Source: a virus
IMG/VR virus record: IMGVR_UViG_3300009551_000130
Span: 1-21,090 of that record
DNA length: 21,090 nt
Direction: 5' to 3' (one strand)
Shown here: in pieces, positions 8,126 through 15,716 of the stretch
Layout: the number at the start of each line of letters is the position of its first letter
How positions within the stretch are numbered: the first letter of the stretch is position 1
Notes under the pieces: model-generated
The model's database searches: none
What the model was told of the DNA's origin: nothing
Seen by the model: only the letters and a program-made list of their open reading frames with translations
Position numbers and translations under genes: made by a program

Positions 8126-8754
8126 TACATATACACTCCAACAGCCTCGCGCCTGGGCGCAGACGGGTTATTGATCATGGCCGTTGTGTAGCGGCCTGCT
8201 TGGCGTAACGTCGTCGGCCCGATCTCAGCACCGAATGTGTCCGCCAGCTCCATCGCCAGCACGGCGGAAAGCCCTTCAGGATCAGTCACCGATCGCGGAG
8301 CCTCGGTATCCATCTGGAGCATTTCGACATGCACCCACTGGCGCAGCGTGCCGTCGTAGACGTAGCTCGCAACCTGCCCTCCGATCGTGTCCTTGATCTG
8401 CACGACAGAGCCGTCACGTGGCGGTCGGTTGGCGTAATCGGTGCCGTTCTGCACCACAGCAGGCCACAGCGCCCCATAGGGAAGCGGATTGCAATATGCC
8501 GGCACGACCTCGGGTAACGTCACCGTCACAACCGTTTCATCGCGAATGATCCGGCTATTCTCGCAAGCCGTAATGTCGGCCTCCGCGATCACATCGCGGA
8601 GGCGACCAAATGCGCCGGAAGCGATCCAGGAGAGGTACAACCCCTGGAGAGCCGCCAGCGCATCGGTAGCATCTGCCTGCCTTGGGTCGCGTCCGCCACC
8701 AAGTCTACCCAGCTTGCGCAGGGCGCCATTAATGACGTGTCGACAGGACGCCAT
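8125..8754 (-). CDS. P22 gp4-like head-to-tail connector (tail accessory factor)
   Basis: The product is 209 aa. Its N-terminus, A-L-R-K-L-G followed by an acidic loop and D-A-L-A-A-L-Q-G-L-Y-L-S-W, matches the layout of P22 gp4 (A-A-L-R-K-L-G, then D-A-V-D-D-L-E-A-M-M-A-E-W). The C-terminal segment L-S-A-V-L-A-M-E-L-A-D-T-F-G-A-E-I-G matches the gp4 helix that ends in A-x-R-I-A-P. Between them lies an insertion of roughly 45 residues, which explains why it is longer than gp4 (166 aa). gp4 forms the ring below the portal, closes the packaged head and provides the docking site for tailspikes and gp10. A P22-type portal and a gp10-like gene nearby fit that role. The ribosome-binding site is AGGAC before the ATG. 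Confidence 0.75.
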   Translation of the reverse strand: MASCRHVINGALRKLGRLGGGRDPRQADATDALAALQGLYLSWIASGAFGRLRDVIAEADITACENSRIIRDETVVTVTLPEVVPAYCNPLPYGALWPAVVQNGTDYANRPPRDGSVVQIKDTIGGQVASYVYDGTLRQWVHVEMLQMDTEAPRSVTDPEGLSAVLAMELADTFGAEIGPTTLRQAGRYTTAMINNPSAPRREAVGVYM

Positions 8755-8759
8755 TAGTC

Positions 8760-9080
8760 CTACTTCGCAGCTTCGGTAGCAAGGCGAGCACGCAGCGTTT
8801 CGAGCGAGGGGTTGCCCTGCATCGATACGCCATAGTCGTCACGGAGTCGGCGCTTGATCGCGCCCTTCTCCGTGCCTTCGTCTGGGTCGACCGGTGCGCC
8901 CTCATCGGCCTCCACGGGCTCGGCCTTGCTATCAGCCGAGAACATAGGGTTGTCCGAAAGGCGCTTGAACACGTCCTTGTTCGCAACCGGCGTCGGATGC
9001 CCCTTGACGAACGTAATGCCGTCCTGGGTCACCGACTGCGCTTCGGGATCACTGTCCCCGATCCACGTCAGTTTGGTCAT
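8760..9080 (-). CDS. Small head/neck-associated protein with HeH-like C-terminus
   Basis: I take ATG 9080 (MTKLTWIGDS, 106 aa), which shares one base with the upstream stop (TGATG) and has AGGAGC ahead. The N-terminal part carries a G-I-T-F-V-K-G-H-P-T-P-V motif and K-R-L-S-D-N-P-M-F, a pattern common in small proteins encoded beside phage capsid genes. An acidic Pro/Glu linker follows (residues 52-70). Residues about 72-103 look like a HeH/SAP-type helix-extended loop-helix (IKRRLRDDYGVSMQGNPSLE, then T-L-R-A-R-L). A role in head completion or DNA contact is plausible. Function not established. Confidence 0.65.
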   Translation of the reverse strand: MTKLTWIGDSDPEAQSVTQDGITFVKGHPTPVANKDVFKRLSDNPMFSADSKAEPVEADEGAPVDPDEGTEKGAIKRRLRDDYGVSMQGNPSLETLRARLATEAAK

Positions 9081-9529
9081 CACGCCGGCTCCTCGATATA
9101 ACCCCACAGTTCGGCAACAATCGTTCCGGTCGTAGCGCCGGTGGCCGGGGCCGTCGTAACCTTTGCCGTAATGGTGAGCGGCGCGGAGATATTGTTGTAG
9201 TAATCCACCCCCGTGGCCGCCATCGTCGTTGATACGCCGCCAGCCTGACCAATGGTCAGAGCGGTGAAATATCGATCATCATCCCCGGCATCACCCAACG
9301 CGAGAACGATCGTCGGCGTGCCGTTGGTATCGAGATCAGTCGCCTTGACGAAGCCCCCGACCACCCGGAAACGTGGGTGAATTTTGAACATGTCGATCGT
9401 GTCGTTAAGAGCTAGCGCGGCGGTAAGCGTGAACTCGCCTCGCTCGACCTTGATGCTACGGCCGCCCATACCAGGCCCGGAGACGGGGTAGCGCGGCGTG
9501 CTCATCTGAGTTGATTTGTATGCGGTCAC
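9080..9529 (-). CDS. Head decoration/stabilisation-type protein next to the capsid gene
   Basis: This 149-aa, beta-rich protein follows the capsid gene by 12 bases. The GTG start at 9529 has a strong AAGGAG plus AGGAAA ahead, consistent with high expression; an internal ATG nine codons in (MSTPRYPVSG) is an alternative. Recognisable segments are RSIKVERGEFTLTAALALND, F-K-I-H-P-R-F-R-V-V-G-G-F-V and the strand-rich end TGTIVAELWGYIEEPA. The T-L-x-x-x-L-A-L-N-D-x-I-x-M, H-x-x-x-V-V-G-G and A-L-G-D pattern is common in small proteins next to phage capsid genes, often annotated as structural. It may decorate capsomers. No catalytic motif is seen. Confidence 0.65.
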   Translation of the reverse strand: MTAYKSTQMSTPRYPVSGPGMGGRSIKVERGEFTLTAALALNDTIDMFKIHPRFRVVGGFVKATDLDTNGTPTIVLALGDAGDDDRYFTALTIGQAGGVSTTMAATGVDYYNNISAPLTITAKVTTAPATGATTGTIVAELWGYIEEPA

Positions 9530-9541
9530 TTTCCTGTCTCC

Positions 9542-10672
9542 TTAACCAATCGGAACGGCGGCGGTGAACACCTCGACCGTGCCGTAGTTGACGCCCTGAA
9601 AGCTGGTCTTTTTCTGACCGCGCAGTTCCTCGATCGCGACGCCGGGGCGGAACTTGTAATCCCGGTCCATGTCGCTACGCGGCGTCGGGTCTTGGCCCCA
9701 TGCAATCGACAGCGCCCCGGCGCCGCACAGGAACGAACGGCCCACGTTGACGCCAGCCGCGCCGGCACCGATCAACGGCGTTAGTTCGGGAATCTCGCGC
9801 AGGATAACACCGTCATAGATACGGTCTCCGCCCTGGAAAATCGGATTGCTGTCAACCCCACGCTCGCGCGCATCCTTGTCAGCCGCCATGATGGTCGGGT
9901 CGCGGCTGGCGTTCAGGAAGTCGTCAGACCCCATAAACATCACGTACCATTCCCGACCAGCGGTAGCGTCCGACTGATAGGGGTTGATAGCCATACCGTT
10001 CGTAGCGTTGGTGGTCTGTTTGGCCAGACTCTTGGCCATCTGGATCACCGTTGCCGACATCTTGTCATTGGTGCCGTCCACGTTGCCCAGCGACGTTGCC
10101 CAGTTGAGCGACGACGTGTTGGCGTAGAGATTGCCGAACAGCATCCGGTCGACGTTATTCGTCAGGAAGGTGTTGCGCTGGCCAGCCGTCGCTGCTTCGT
10201 AAAGCACCGCCGTATCCGCCAGAGGGTTACCGTCCGTGTCGAGCGTGCCGGGGATGATGATCGACTTGAGCACGTTGATGATCGCCGTGCGGAGCTGGAC
10301 CTTGCTCCATGTCCGCAAACGCTCGCGCGCCGCATTCAGGAGGTCGATCTCTGTCTTGAAGCTGGTCGACTTGGGGACGACGACACCGTTGCGAATCCAG
10401 TTGATCCGCACCTGATCGCCGAAATCGAGCATCTCCTCCTCATTGCCCTCAAGCACTTCGGCGCCCTGGACGCCTCGGCCGGAAAGTTCGAGAATGAGAG
10501 GAACGATGATGGAGGAACCCGCCTGCGTCGAAAGATCACGCAGGACACGAATGATCGCGGATTCACCGCGACCCATATAGGGCATGAACCCCGACGTGCG
10601 AACGTAGCTCGTCAGGTAATCACGCTTCCAGACCGTCAATTCGTTGACGCTGGCAAGCTGGACTTCGGCCAT
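9542..10672 (-). CDS. Major capsid protein, N4-gp56/DUF4043 type
   Basis: The product is 376 aa. Diagnostic features are an early charged helix (ELTVWKRDYLTSYVRTSGFM), then S-I-I-V-P-L-I-L-E-L-S-G-R-G-V-Q-G, the acidic L-E-G-N-E-E-E-M-L loop, D-Q-V-R-I-N-W-I-R-N and V-V-V-P-K. This order (glycine turn, LEGNEE, paired strands) is the hallmark of the N4-gp56/DUF4043 capsid group. The C-terminal half has R-E-W-Y-V-M-F-M-G, R-I-Y-D-G-V-I-L-R-E-I-P and a closing F-Q-G-V-N-Y-G-T-V-E-V. The gene follows the scaffold at nine bases with GAGG ahead. No maturation protease gene is visible, so assembly probably relies on the separate scaffold, as in P22. The capsid family differs from that of P22 itself. 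Confidence 0.85.
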   Translation of the reverse strand: MAEVQLASVNELTVWKRDYLTSYVRTSGFMPYMGRGESAIIRVLRDLSTQAGSSIIVPLILELSGRGVQGAEVLEGNEEEMLDFGDQVRINWIRNGVVVPKSTSFKTEIDLLNAARERLRTWSKVQLRTAIINVLKSIIIPGTLDTDGNPLADTAVLYEAATAGQRNTFLTNNVDRMLFGNLYANTSSLNWATSLGNVDGTNDKMSATVIQMAKSLAKQTTNATNGMAINPYQSDATAGREWYVMFMGSDDFLNASRDPTIMAADKDARERGVDSNPIFQGGDRIYDGVILREIPELTPLIGAGAAGVNVGRSFLCGAGALSIAWGQDPTPRSDMDRDYKFRPGVAIEELRGQKKTSFQGVNYGTVEVFTAAVPIG

Positions 10673-10681
10673 TTCTCTACC

Positions 10682-11446
10682 TCACTGGGTAAAGACGGAA
10701 TCCACTGCCGCTAGGGGGCCTGTCGCAACGTCGCGAATATCGCTCGGAGATGATCCTTGCGTCGCGAGGCTCCGTGGCACCTTCACAGACGGAACCGCCG
10801 GTTTAGGTTGAGCCACAGGCAAAATGTCCGTGGCCGCTACGGGAGCGCCAACGGCTGCATATCCTCGCTTGGCGGCTTCTCGGGCGAACCAGTCGTCCAG
10901 CTTCGAAACATCGCCAATATCGGTCAGCAGCGCGTCACGCTTGTGCTGCTGGACGATCCAATCGATAGGGTTTCGCTGCTGCATGTAGGACATTGCGAAA
11001 GCCGGATCGGCTGCTGCGCGGGCGCCTGCCCACTCCACTGCCTTTTCGACCGTCTCAGCCCCATGCTGCTGCCTCGCAAACATGTCGCTCATTGCGAAAC
11101 GTTCTTGCGTTAACCGCTCCTCGACCATTTTGGTCTGGTGCGCGGCGTACCCATCCGGATCATCGAAAGGATTGGGGACTTCCGGTGCCTGCTGTTGTTC
11201 GCGAAGTCGCGCCAGCTCTGCTTCCAGGGCCTTGCGTTTGTCGCGTTCGTCCATCATTGCCGCGATCGGGATATACCCGGCCTCCGGCTTTTCCGGTGCT
11301 ACAACAGGTTCGGCGAGCGGCTCTTCTACCGGCTCGATCGGCTCCGTAACTGGAGCTTCTTCTGCCGGCTGCTCGATCGGCTGTTCAACGGGCTCCGACA
11401 CTTCCGTGCCAACGTCTGCGAACAACTCTTCGGACTCTTCCGCCAT
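10682..11446 (-). CDS. Scaffolding protein
   Basis: This 254-aa product has the classic scaffold layout. It is very acidic at the N-terminus, with repeated Pro-Glu/Pro-Val units (residues 15-55). A central predicted coiled coil runs from about 62 to 88 (MMDERDKRKALEAELARLRE, then QQQ). A helical region with F-D-D-P-D-G-Y-A-A-H-Q-T-K-M-V-E-E-R-L-T follows, and residues 160-190 are R-N-P-I-D-W-I-V-Q-Q-H-K-R. The F-D-D-P-x-x-Y and N-P-x-D-W-I/V motifs are, to my knowledge, common in podovirus scaffold proteins. It lies directly upstream of the capsid gene, as expected for a protein that guides procapsid assembly and then leaves. Its translation starts after the only long untranslated gap in the operon, with AAGG-type signals ahead of ATG 11446. 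Confidence 0.78.
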   Translation of the reverse strand: MAEESEELFADVGTEVSEPVEQPIEQPAEEAPVTEPIEPVEEPLAEPVVAPEKPEAGYIPIAAMMDERDKRKALEAELARLREQQQAPEVPNPFDDPDGYAAHQTKMVEERLTQERFAMSDMFARQQHGAETVEKAVEWAGARAAADPAFAMSYMQQRNPIDWIVQQHKRDALLTDIGDVSKLDDWFAREAAKRGYAAVGAPVAATDILPVAQPKPAVPSVKVPRSLATQGSSPSDIRDVATGPLAAVDSVFTQ

Positions 11447-11615
11447 CCTTTACCCTTCCTCGCCCGTATCGTGGGCAACAACGACACGCCCGATGCGGCG
11501 GCCACCCTATTTTGTCGGGACAGGGAACCCGTACCGCCCGAAGCTCCGGCGGCGAGATCGCTATTCAGGCATAGCGACGGGGTATATTGTCCGAACTACT
11601 GTAGAGGGCGGTCAA
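11447..11615 (-). promoter_or_regulatory. Portal-scaffold gap: promoter-like sequence and a perfect palindrome
   Basis: These bases contain no convincing gene on either strand. On the minus strand, TTGACC (11615-11610) overlaps the portal stop codon. ACAATA follows at 11590-11585 after 19 bases, a weak sigma-70-like pair with a long spacer. Just downstream is a perfect inverted repeat with 7-bp arms and a 6-base loop, TCGCTAT-N6-ATAGCGA (11558-11577). A weaker G+C hairpin (CCGCC...GGCGG) follows near 11536-11554. No U-tract follows either hairpin, so an intrinsic terminator is unlikely. The site could be an extra promoter raising capsid and scaffold expression, an RNA processing or stability hairpin, or a repressor site. 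Not proven. Confidence 0.4.
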
Positions 11616-13537
11616 GCAGCGGTTTCATCGCCCGGGTGATAAAGGGCGTGGAGCGCCGATACCTCGTTGTCGACCTGCTGGCCTTGCGCCTTGGCCGTGA
11701 TCAGCGCAGTGTCAGCATTGGTCTTTTCAATGCTGGCCATTGCGGTTGCTTCACCGATCTGTTGCGCCCGTTCCTGTGCCGCTTGGGCGGCCTGTTGAGC
11801 TTGCGCCTGCTGCTGCTGCACCTGATCGCGGAATGCCTTGAGGCGCTCAAGTACACGCGTCTTGTCGGGCAGCGGGCTCATCTCAATGAGCAGTTCGAAT
11901 TGCGGCGAGAACACGTCAACGCCCTTCTGCACCAGCCCCATCAGGGCTTCGAACACTTCCTGCTCAAGCGCAACGCTATCGGGTGAGGTGCCGATGATGA
12001 TGTCCATGTCCATCTCAGCGATGGCGTTCTGCGTACCGACTTGCTGTTCGCCCACAGCCATCGATCCGTCTGGCTGCTGCACTAAAGCCGGCGCCATCTG
12101 GGGAATATTGATTTGCAGGAATGACGGCGCGCGGGGGTCATCCGTAACCCTGACATACATCGGTTCTGTCCAGAATTGCTGCGCCGTCAGCCACATTTGC
12201 TCGTAAATGCGCTCTTCAAAATCCTCCAAGCGCCCAAACCCACGACCGAACTGCGTCAGCCCCGCTTGCTGCGCAACCTGGCGAGCGCGACCACTGGCGG
12301 CGCTGCCTTCTCGTAAATCCTGAGCTAACGCCACTGGCACCATGCGTGATAGGCTGTCCTTTGCTTCCGCAAGCATGGCAAGATTACCTGATGCCATGTC
12401 GCTGGTCGGCACCGCTGCCCAGCCGGTCGGAACCACGCCGTCTGCGCGAGCCATTTCCTGACGGACCGACTCAGCATCAACCGGTGGCGCGGTGATATCG
12501 GTATTCTGCACCTGCCGAGCGTTCAAAAGGTGCAGGCCACGCGATCGGCGAGCATTCACCTCATCCTGCATCGGTCGCATGTTGCGGATTGGGCCATAGC
12601 GGTTGTTCTGGCGGTCGACCTTGAACGACTGCGCCTCGATCGGGCACCGGGTTTCACCCGTGCCCACCTTCACGTAGGGCGATTTGCTGTGCTCCAGCCA
12701 GCCAGCGCCGCAAAATACGCAACGTAGCCACTCGCCTGCATGCTGGTAATACATTTCGACCACCAGCACGCGATTGCGACGCTTATCGACCCAGCGGATG
12801 CCGTCGGTCGGGCGATCGTCCCATGTGTTGTCTATTGCGTTGTCGTGAACGGTGCAGAGGTCGCCCAGCTTCGCGGCGCGCTCGTATCCCTTGCGTACCT
12901 CATCCTCGTACATCCACTTCGCGATGCCTTTGTATTTCGCATCGCTGAAGTCTGCCTTCCGGCTCTTGGGGTCGTAGAAGAACGTTTCCCATCGGATTTG
13001 CTCAACCCGAATGGTCTTGCCGTCCCACTCGCAGATAGCGGCAGTCAATCCCTGCTTGAGATAGTCCTCTGCGCATTCCAATTTGGTCTGCTGCCAGCGG
13101 GCGACATCTGCGGCATAGCGCAACGTCTTGGTGCAGATGTCTGCCGCGCCTTGGTCCTGAGGATTACGCGGAAAGCCCCGAGGGTCGACCTTTGCTCCCT
13201 CGATCACCCCAAGAATGCCGTCGATTGCTGGCGCTATGCGGTTGTCGAATATTGCCGGCTGCCTGCGCATTTCGAGGATACGACGCACTTCGCTATTTAG
13301 CTGTGCTGGACCGTCGTAATAGTCTTGGTCTGTCTGCTGCTCCTTGCGCGCCTTATCGGTCACATCGCGCGATTCATCGAACATCTTGCGCAGCGCATCT
13401 TCGTCGGGCGGGCCTAACTCATCATCGTTGGCGCCCTGCCCCACTGGCGTAATGCTATGCCCTTCGTCGCCCGGAACCTGTCCATGCGGAACCACGGCGT
13501 GCGGGAGGCGAAGCGGGGCGTCTGCGACTTCGATCAC
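11612..13537 (-). CDS. Portal protein, P22 type
   Basis: The product is 641 aa (P22 portal has 725). The N-terminal third has the R-Q-P-A-I-F-D-N-R-I-A-P-A-I-D-G-I-L-G segment of P22-type portals (N-R-I-x-P-x-I-x-x-I-x-G). Next come C-A-E-D-Y-L-K-Q-G-L-T-A-A-I-C-E-W and W-E-T-F-F-Y-D-P-K-S-R-K-A-D-F-S-D-A-K-Y. A central M-R-P-M-Q-D-E-V-N-A-R-R-S stretch precedes the crown. The C-terminus is a long Gln/Ala-rich helix (about residues 565-620), resembling the barrel of the P22 portal. Twelve copies would form the DNA channel bound by terminase on one side and the gp4-like ring on the other. The GTG start overlaps the stop of the 56-aa gene (GTGA). A C-V-F-C-G pair near residue 275 is unusual but is not followed by a full zinc motif. 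Confidence 0.85.
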   Translation of the reverse strand: MIEVADAPLRLPHAVVPHGQVPGDEGHSITPVGQGANDDELGPPDEDALRKMFDESRDVTDKARKEQQTDQDYYDGPAQLNSEVRRILEMRRQPAIFDNRIAPAIDGILGVIEGAKVDPRGFPRNPQDQGAADICTKTLRYAADVARWQQTKLECAEDYLKQGLTAAICEWDGKTIRVEQIRWETFFYDPKSRKADFSDAKYKGIAKWMYEDEVRKGYERAAKLGDLCTVHDNAIDNTWDDRPTDGIRWVDKRRNRVLVVEMYYQHAGEWLRCVFCGAGWLEHSKSPYVKVGTGETRCPIEAQSFKVDRQNNRYGPIRNMRPMQDEVNARRSRGLHLLNARQVQNTDITAPPVDAESVRQEMARADGVVPTGWAAVPTSDMASGNLAMLAEAKDSLSRMVPVALAQDLREGSAASGRARQVAQQAGLTQFGRGFGRLEDFEERIYEQMWLTAQQFWTEPMYVRVTDDPRAPSFLQINIPQMAPALVQQPDGSMAVGEQQVGTQNAIAEMDMDIIIGTSPDSVALEQEVFEALMGLVQKGVDVFSPQFELLIEMSPLPDKTRVLERLKAFRDQVQQQQAQAQQAAQAAQERAQQIGEATAMASIEKTNADTALITAKAQGQQVDNEVSALHALYHPGDETAA

Positions 13538-13704
13538 AACGACGCCCCAAGCTTACGGCAGACCTCAGCTTGGCTGTCCGCTGTGGCCGTGATCGAATGG
13601 CCAGGCACTTCGAGAACACCCCGATATTCGTCGCTATGCCGGTAAAGGCTCACCTTTGCGCCTCCGCTGGCGGTCGCTGTCAGATAGGGAGCAGGCATCT
13701 TCAT
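13534..13704 (-). CDS. Small 56-aa protein between terminase and portal
   Basis: This gene fills the interval between the large terminase stop and the portal start. It starts MKMPAPYLTATASGGAKVSL, has a short strand-turn core (Y-R-H-S-D-E-Y-R-G-V-L-E-V) and ends C-R-K-L-G-A-S-L. Its TGA overlaps the portal GTG start by four bases (GTGA), the junction type seen across this operon, which is the main argument that it is real. It is probably a small one-domain protein made in step with the portal. No strong ribosome-binding site precedes it; two six-codon open frames lie directly ahead in overlapping register and could deliver ribosomes to it. I recognise no family. Confidence 0.6.
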   Translation of the reverse strand: MKMPAPYLTATASGGAKVSLYRHSDEYRGVLEVPGHSITATADSQAEVCRKLGASL

Positions 13705-13738
13705 GAGCGGCTTTCAGGCATAGAACACCGCCATTATC

Positions 13739-15271
13739 CTACGACCAGACAGTTCCAGAAATATCTGGTTGCCGTTTGCGGTAACGATCAGTCGGGGTGT
13801 GCTTGTCGGCAGGCTTGGCTTTAACGATCGCCGGATGCATCTCATCAAGTGCGCGTCCTATCTTCGAACACGCGTCTACCTCGTCATCGTATTTGCCGGC
13901 AGGGAAGCGCAGCAGTTCGTCAAGGACCGCATCGCCCTCTGGTGTGTCTGGCAGATAGACGCGCCCCGTTGCCGCCCTGGACTGGAAGCCTCTGGCGCTG
14001 GTTGGCTTGTCACTTATCGATGGCAATGGCTCCATGCGAACCATGGCGTTTCGCTCACGCATGCGACGCTGGAGCGCGGGCTCGATCGCTCGATAGATCG
14101 GGCCCGCCTCTCCGAACCATGCCAGCGGCTTGTGAAGCTCTACAAGGTCGCAATGCCGCTCGATCCATACATCTGACGTGGTTTGCCCGCGCCATCGATC
14201 GATCAGGTACAGATCGCCCTGTGGATCGACGCCCCAGATATGATGGACGGTGTAATCCCCGCTGCCATCCTTGGTCGCGTAGTCGCTAGTCCCGTACTTG
14301 TGGACCAACGGGAGATGCGACCAGCGCTTGAACCAATCGCGTTGAAAGTATGTGCCTTCATCCGGCGATGGCTTTTGCTGGTACAAGCTCGACCATGTGC
14401 GCGGGTTGGTCTTGAACGGCGCCCAATGCTCATGGTTGAACCACTCGGGCCACAGCGTCTCACCGATCGCTCGGCCTAACGGATCATCCTCACGATCGGC
14501 AATCGCTGGCAGACAGATGACATACCAACGCCGGCCATCCCGACCGTTGAACCACCCGCTCTCGCCCGCCCAGTTCTCAGGAAGAATGCGGCCGGCTGGG
14601 TCGTCTTGGTGCCAGCGCGTAAGGATCATGATCTGCGGTGCCCCAGGGATGAGGCGAGAGCAAAAGTCATCCTGATAAGCCTCCCACGTCTTTTCGCGGA
14701 TAGTCTCGCTCTCTGCCGCCTCACGACCACGGATTGGATCGTCCAGGACGCCTAGCGCAGCCCGGTTACCGGTCAGGCCTGACAGGATGCCGCCAGCCAT
14801 ATACTCGCTGCCGTTATCGAGCATCCACTCATCGGCGGCGGCCTTATCTGGGTCTAGAGATCGCCCCGTGCATTCGTAGAACGATGGAGATTTGATCAAC
14901 TGCCGTGCGCGCCTGCCCTGCTTGGCGGCGATGTTGCTGGCATAGCTGGCCACGATCACATGCCGGCGGGGCTTGAGCGCCATAAAGCGCGGAACGAACA
15001 CCACGTCGACGTATGTTGACTTTGCGGAGCCAGGAGGCATCAACACCATGAGGTTCGGGATACTACCATCCTCGATCCCGTCCAGCTTGTCACAGAGCAG
15101 CTTGTGGTGCGCCGCCATCCTCGCTACCTTGAGCGTTGAGTATCGCTCTTCCTCTTCATCATCGCTGATGGGTACAGTGGGGATATCGACCATGCACGCA
15201 AAGTCGGCGGTGTGCCGGCGCGTCAGTTCAAACTTGGCCTGGCGCACATGGTCTGCGGTGAGGCGTATCAC
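13739..15271 (-). CDS. terL: Terminase large subunit
   Basis: This 510-aa protein is the ATP-driven packaging motor and DNA-cutting enzyme. The Walker A-type loop P-P-G-S-A-K-S-T is at residues 79-86, and the Walker B strand A-L-G-V-L-D-D at about 172-178. A coupling-type segment I-L-T-R-W-H-Q-D-D lies near 216-224. The C-terminal RNase H-like nuclease has T-S-D (Asp330) followed by Asp339, then W-G-V-D, a glutamate in the F-G-E-A-G stretch (Glu388), and the final K-Y-D-D-E-V-D-A acidic cluster (462-466). A YQQKP motif near 298-301 is typical of this group. The GTG start overlaps the TerS stop by four bases (GTGA). The remaining C-terminus (481-510) is basic and Pro-rich. Confidence 0.92.
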   Translation of the reverse strand: MIRLTADHVRQAKFELTRRHTADFACMVDIPTVPISDDEEEERYSTLKVARMAAHHKLLCDKLDGIEDGSIPNLMVLMPPGSAKSTYVDVVFVPRFMALKPRRHVIVASYASNIAAKQGRRARQLIKSPSFYECTGRSLDPDKAAADEWMLDNGSEYMAGGILSGLTGNRAALGVLDDPIRGREAAESETIREKTWEAYQDDFCSRLIPGAPQIMILTRWHQDDPAGRILPENWAGESGWFNGRDGRRWYVICLPAIADREDDPLGRAIGETLWPEWFNHEHWAPFKTNPRTWSSLYQQKPSPDEGTYFQRDWFKRWSHLPLVHKYGTSDYATKDGSGDYTVHHIWGVDPQGDLYLIDRWRGQTTSDVWIERHCDLVELHKPLAWFGEAGPIYRAIEPALQRRMRERNAMVRMEPLPSISDKPTSARGFQSRAATGRVYLPDTPEGDAVLDELLRFPAGKYDDEVDACSKIGRALDEMHPAIVKAKPADKHTPTDRYRKRQPDISGTVWS

Positions 15272-15546
15272 GAGTTCGCGGCTATCTCGCGCAAGGTGGC
15301 TTCCGATAGGTTGCGCATCACGATCTCATGACTTACCGGCGGTAGATCTGGATCACCTCCTATCGGTTGAGACGCCTTGCCATAGGCGCGGTCTAACAAT
15401 TCCTTGATCGCAGCAACTCGGGTAGCTTCGCTCTCAGCTCCAGTTGCGAGACGCGCCAGTTCAGCCATCGCCTTCCCAGTGTGCTTCTGGGCGAGGGCCT
15501 TGATCTCAGCCGTAGATTTGTTGGGCGAGCCCTTCGGTCTAGCCAT
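15268..15546 (-). CDS. terS: Terminase small subunit (short)
   Basis: The product is 92 aa, short for a terminase small subunit. The N-terminus M-A-R-P-K-G-S-P-N-K-S-T resembles the basic start of phage packaging proteins that begin R-x-x-G-S-P-N-K. Helices follow: EIKALAQKHTGKAMAELARL and SEATRVAAIKELLDRAYGKA. The segment R-V-A-A-I-K-E-L-L-D-R-A-Y-G-K-A is a strong family signature. The protein would recognise the phage DNA end or pac site and hand it to the large subunit directly downstream. AGGA precedes the ATG. The 29-base gap upstream is distinctly A+T-rich compared with the surroundings. The family call rests on the signature plus the four-base coupling to TerL. Confidence 0.8.
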   Translation of the reverse strand: MARPKGSPNKSTAEIKALAQKHTGKAMAELARLATGAESEATRVAAIKELLDRAYGKASQPIGGDPDLPPVSHEIVMRNLSEATLREIAANS

Positions 15547-15575
15547 TGCGAAGTCCTGTCGTATTTTTGAATATT

Positions 15576-15716
15576 TTACTCTGGCTGTGCATCTTGTGCC
15601 TCGGCTTCGGCGATCTGCCGCTTGAGCGCTTCAATGCGATCCTTGTACCCCGGGCCCATGCGCTCGGAGGCGACGAGCCTGCGCTTCAGTTCGGTAAGGC
15701 GTTCATCGTTTGCCAT
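15576..15716 (-). CDS. Small coiled-coil protein (46 aa)
   Basis: A longer frame exists, but the ATG at 15716 shares one base with the upstream stop (TGATG) and has GGAGTGG ahead, so I start here. The product is almost wholly a charged amphipathic helix with heptad-like Leu/Ile spacing: E-R-L-T-E-L-K-R-R-L-V-A-S-E, then G-P-G-Y-K-D-R-I-E-A-L-K-R-Q-I-A-E-A-E-A. The helix-(GPGYK)-helix form suggests a hairpin that pairs with itself or with a partner. Similar small L-K-x-R-L...G-x-x-x-x-I-E-x-I/L-K-x-x-I-A-E-L proteins occur beside packaging and head genes of related phages, as I recall. Precise role unknown. Confidence 0.65.
   Translation of the reverse strand: MANDERLTELKRRLVASERMGPGYKDRIEALKRQIAEAEAQDAQPE

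Noticed and set aside
11138-11986. 282-codon plus-strand frame spanning the portal-scaffold gap
   Set aside because: It is antisense to the scaffold N-terminus and portal C-terminus. The Cys-rich piece in the gap (F-C-R-D...Y-C-P-N-Y-C) hints at a zinc site, but there is no start with a ribosome-binding site and the flanks are shadows.
11566-13646. GGCATAGCGACG shared between the portal-scaffold gap and the 56-aa gene
   Set aside because: A 12-base match in opposite orientation is expected several times by chance in 21 kb, and the similarity does not extend.
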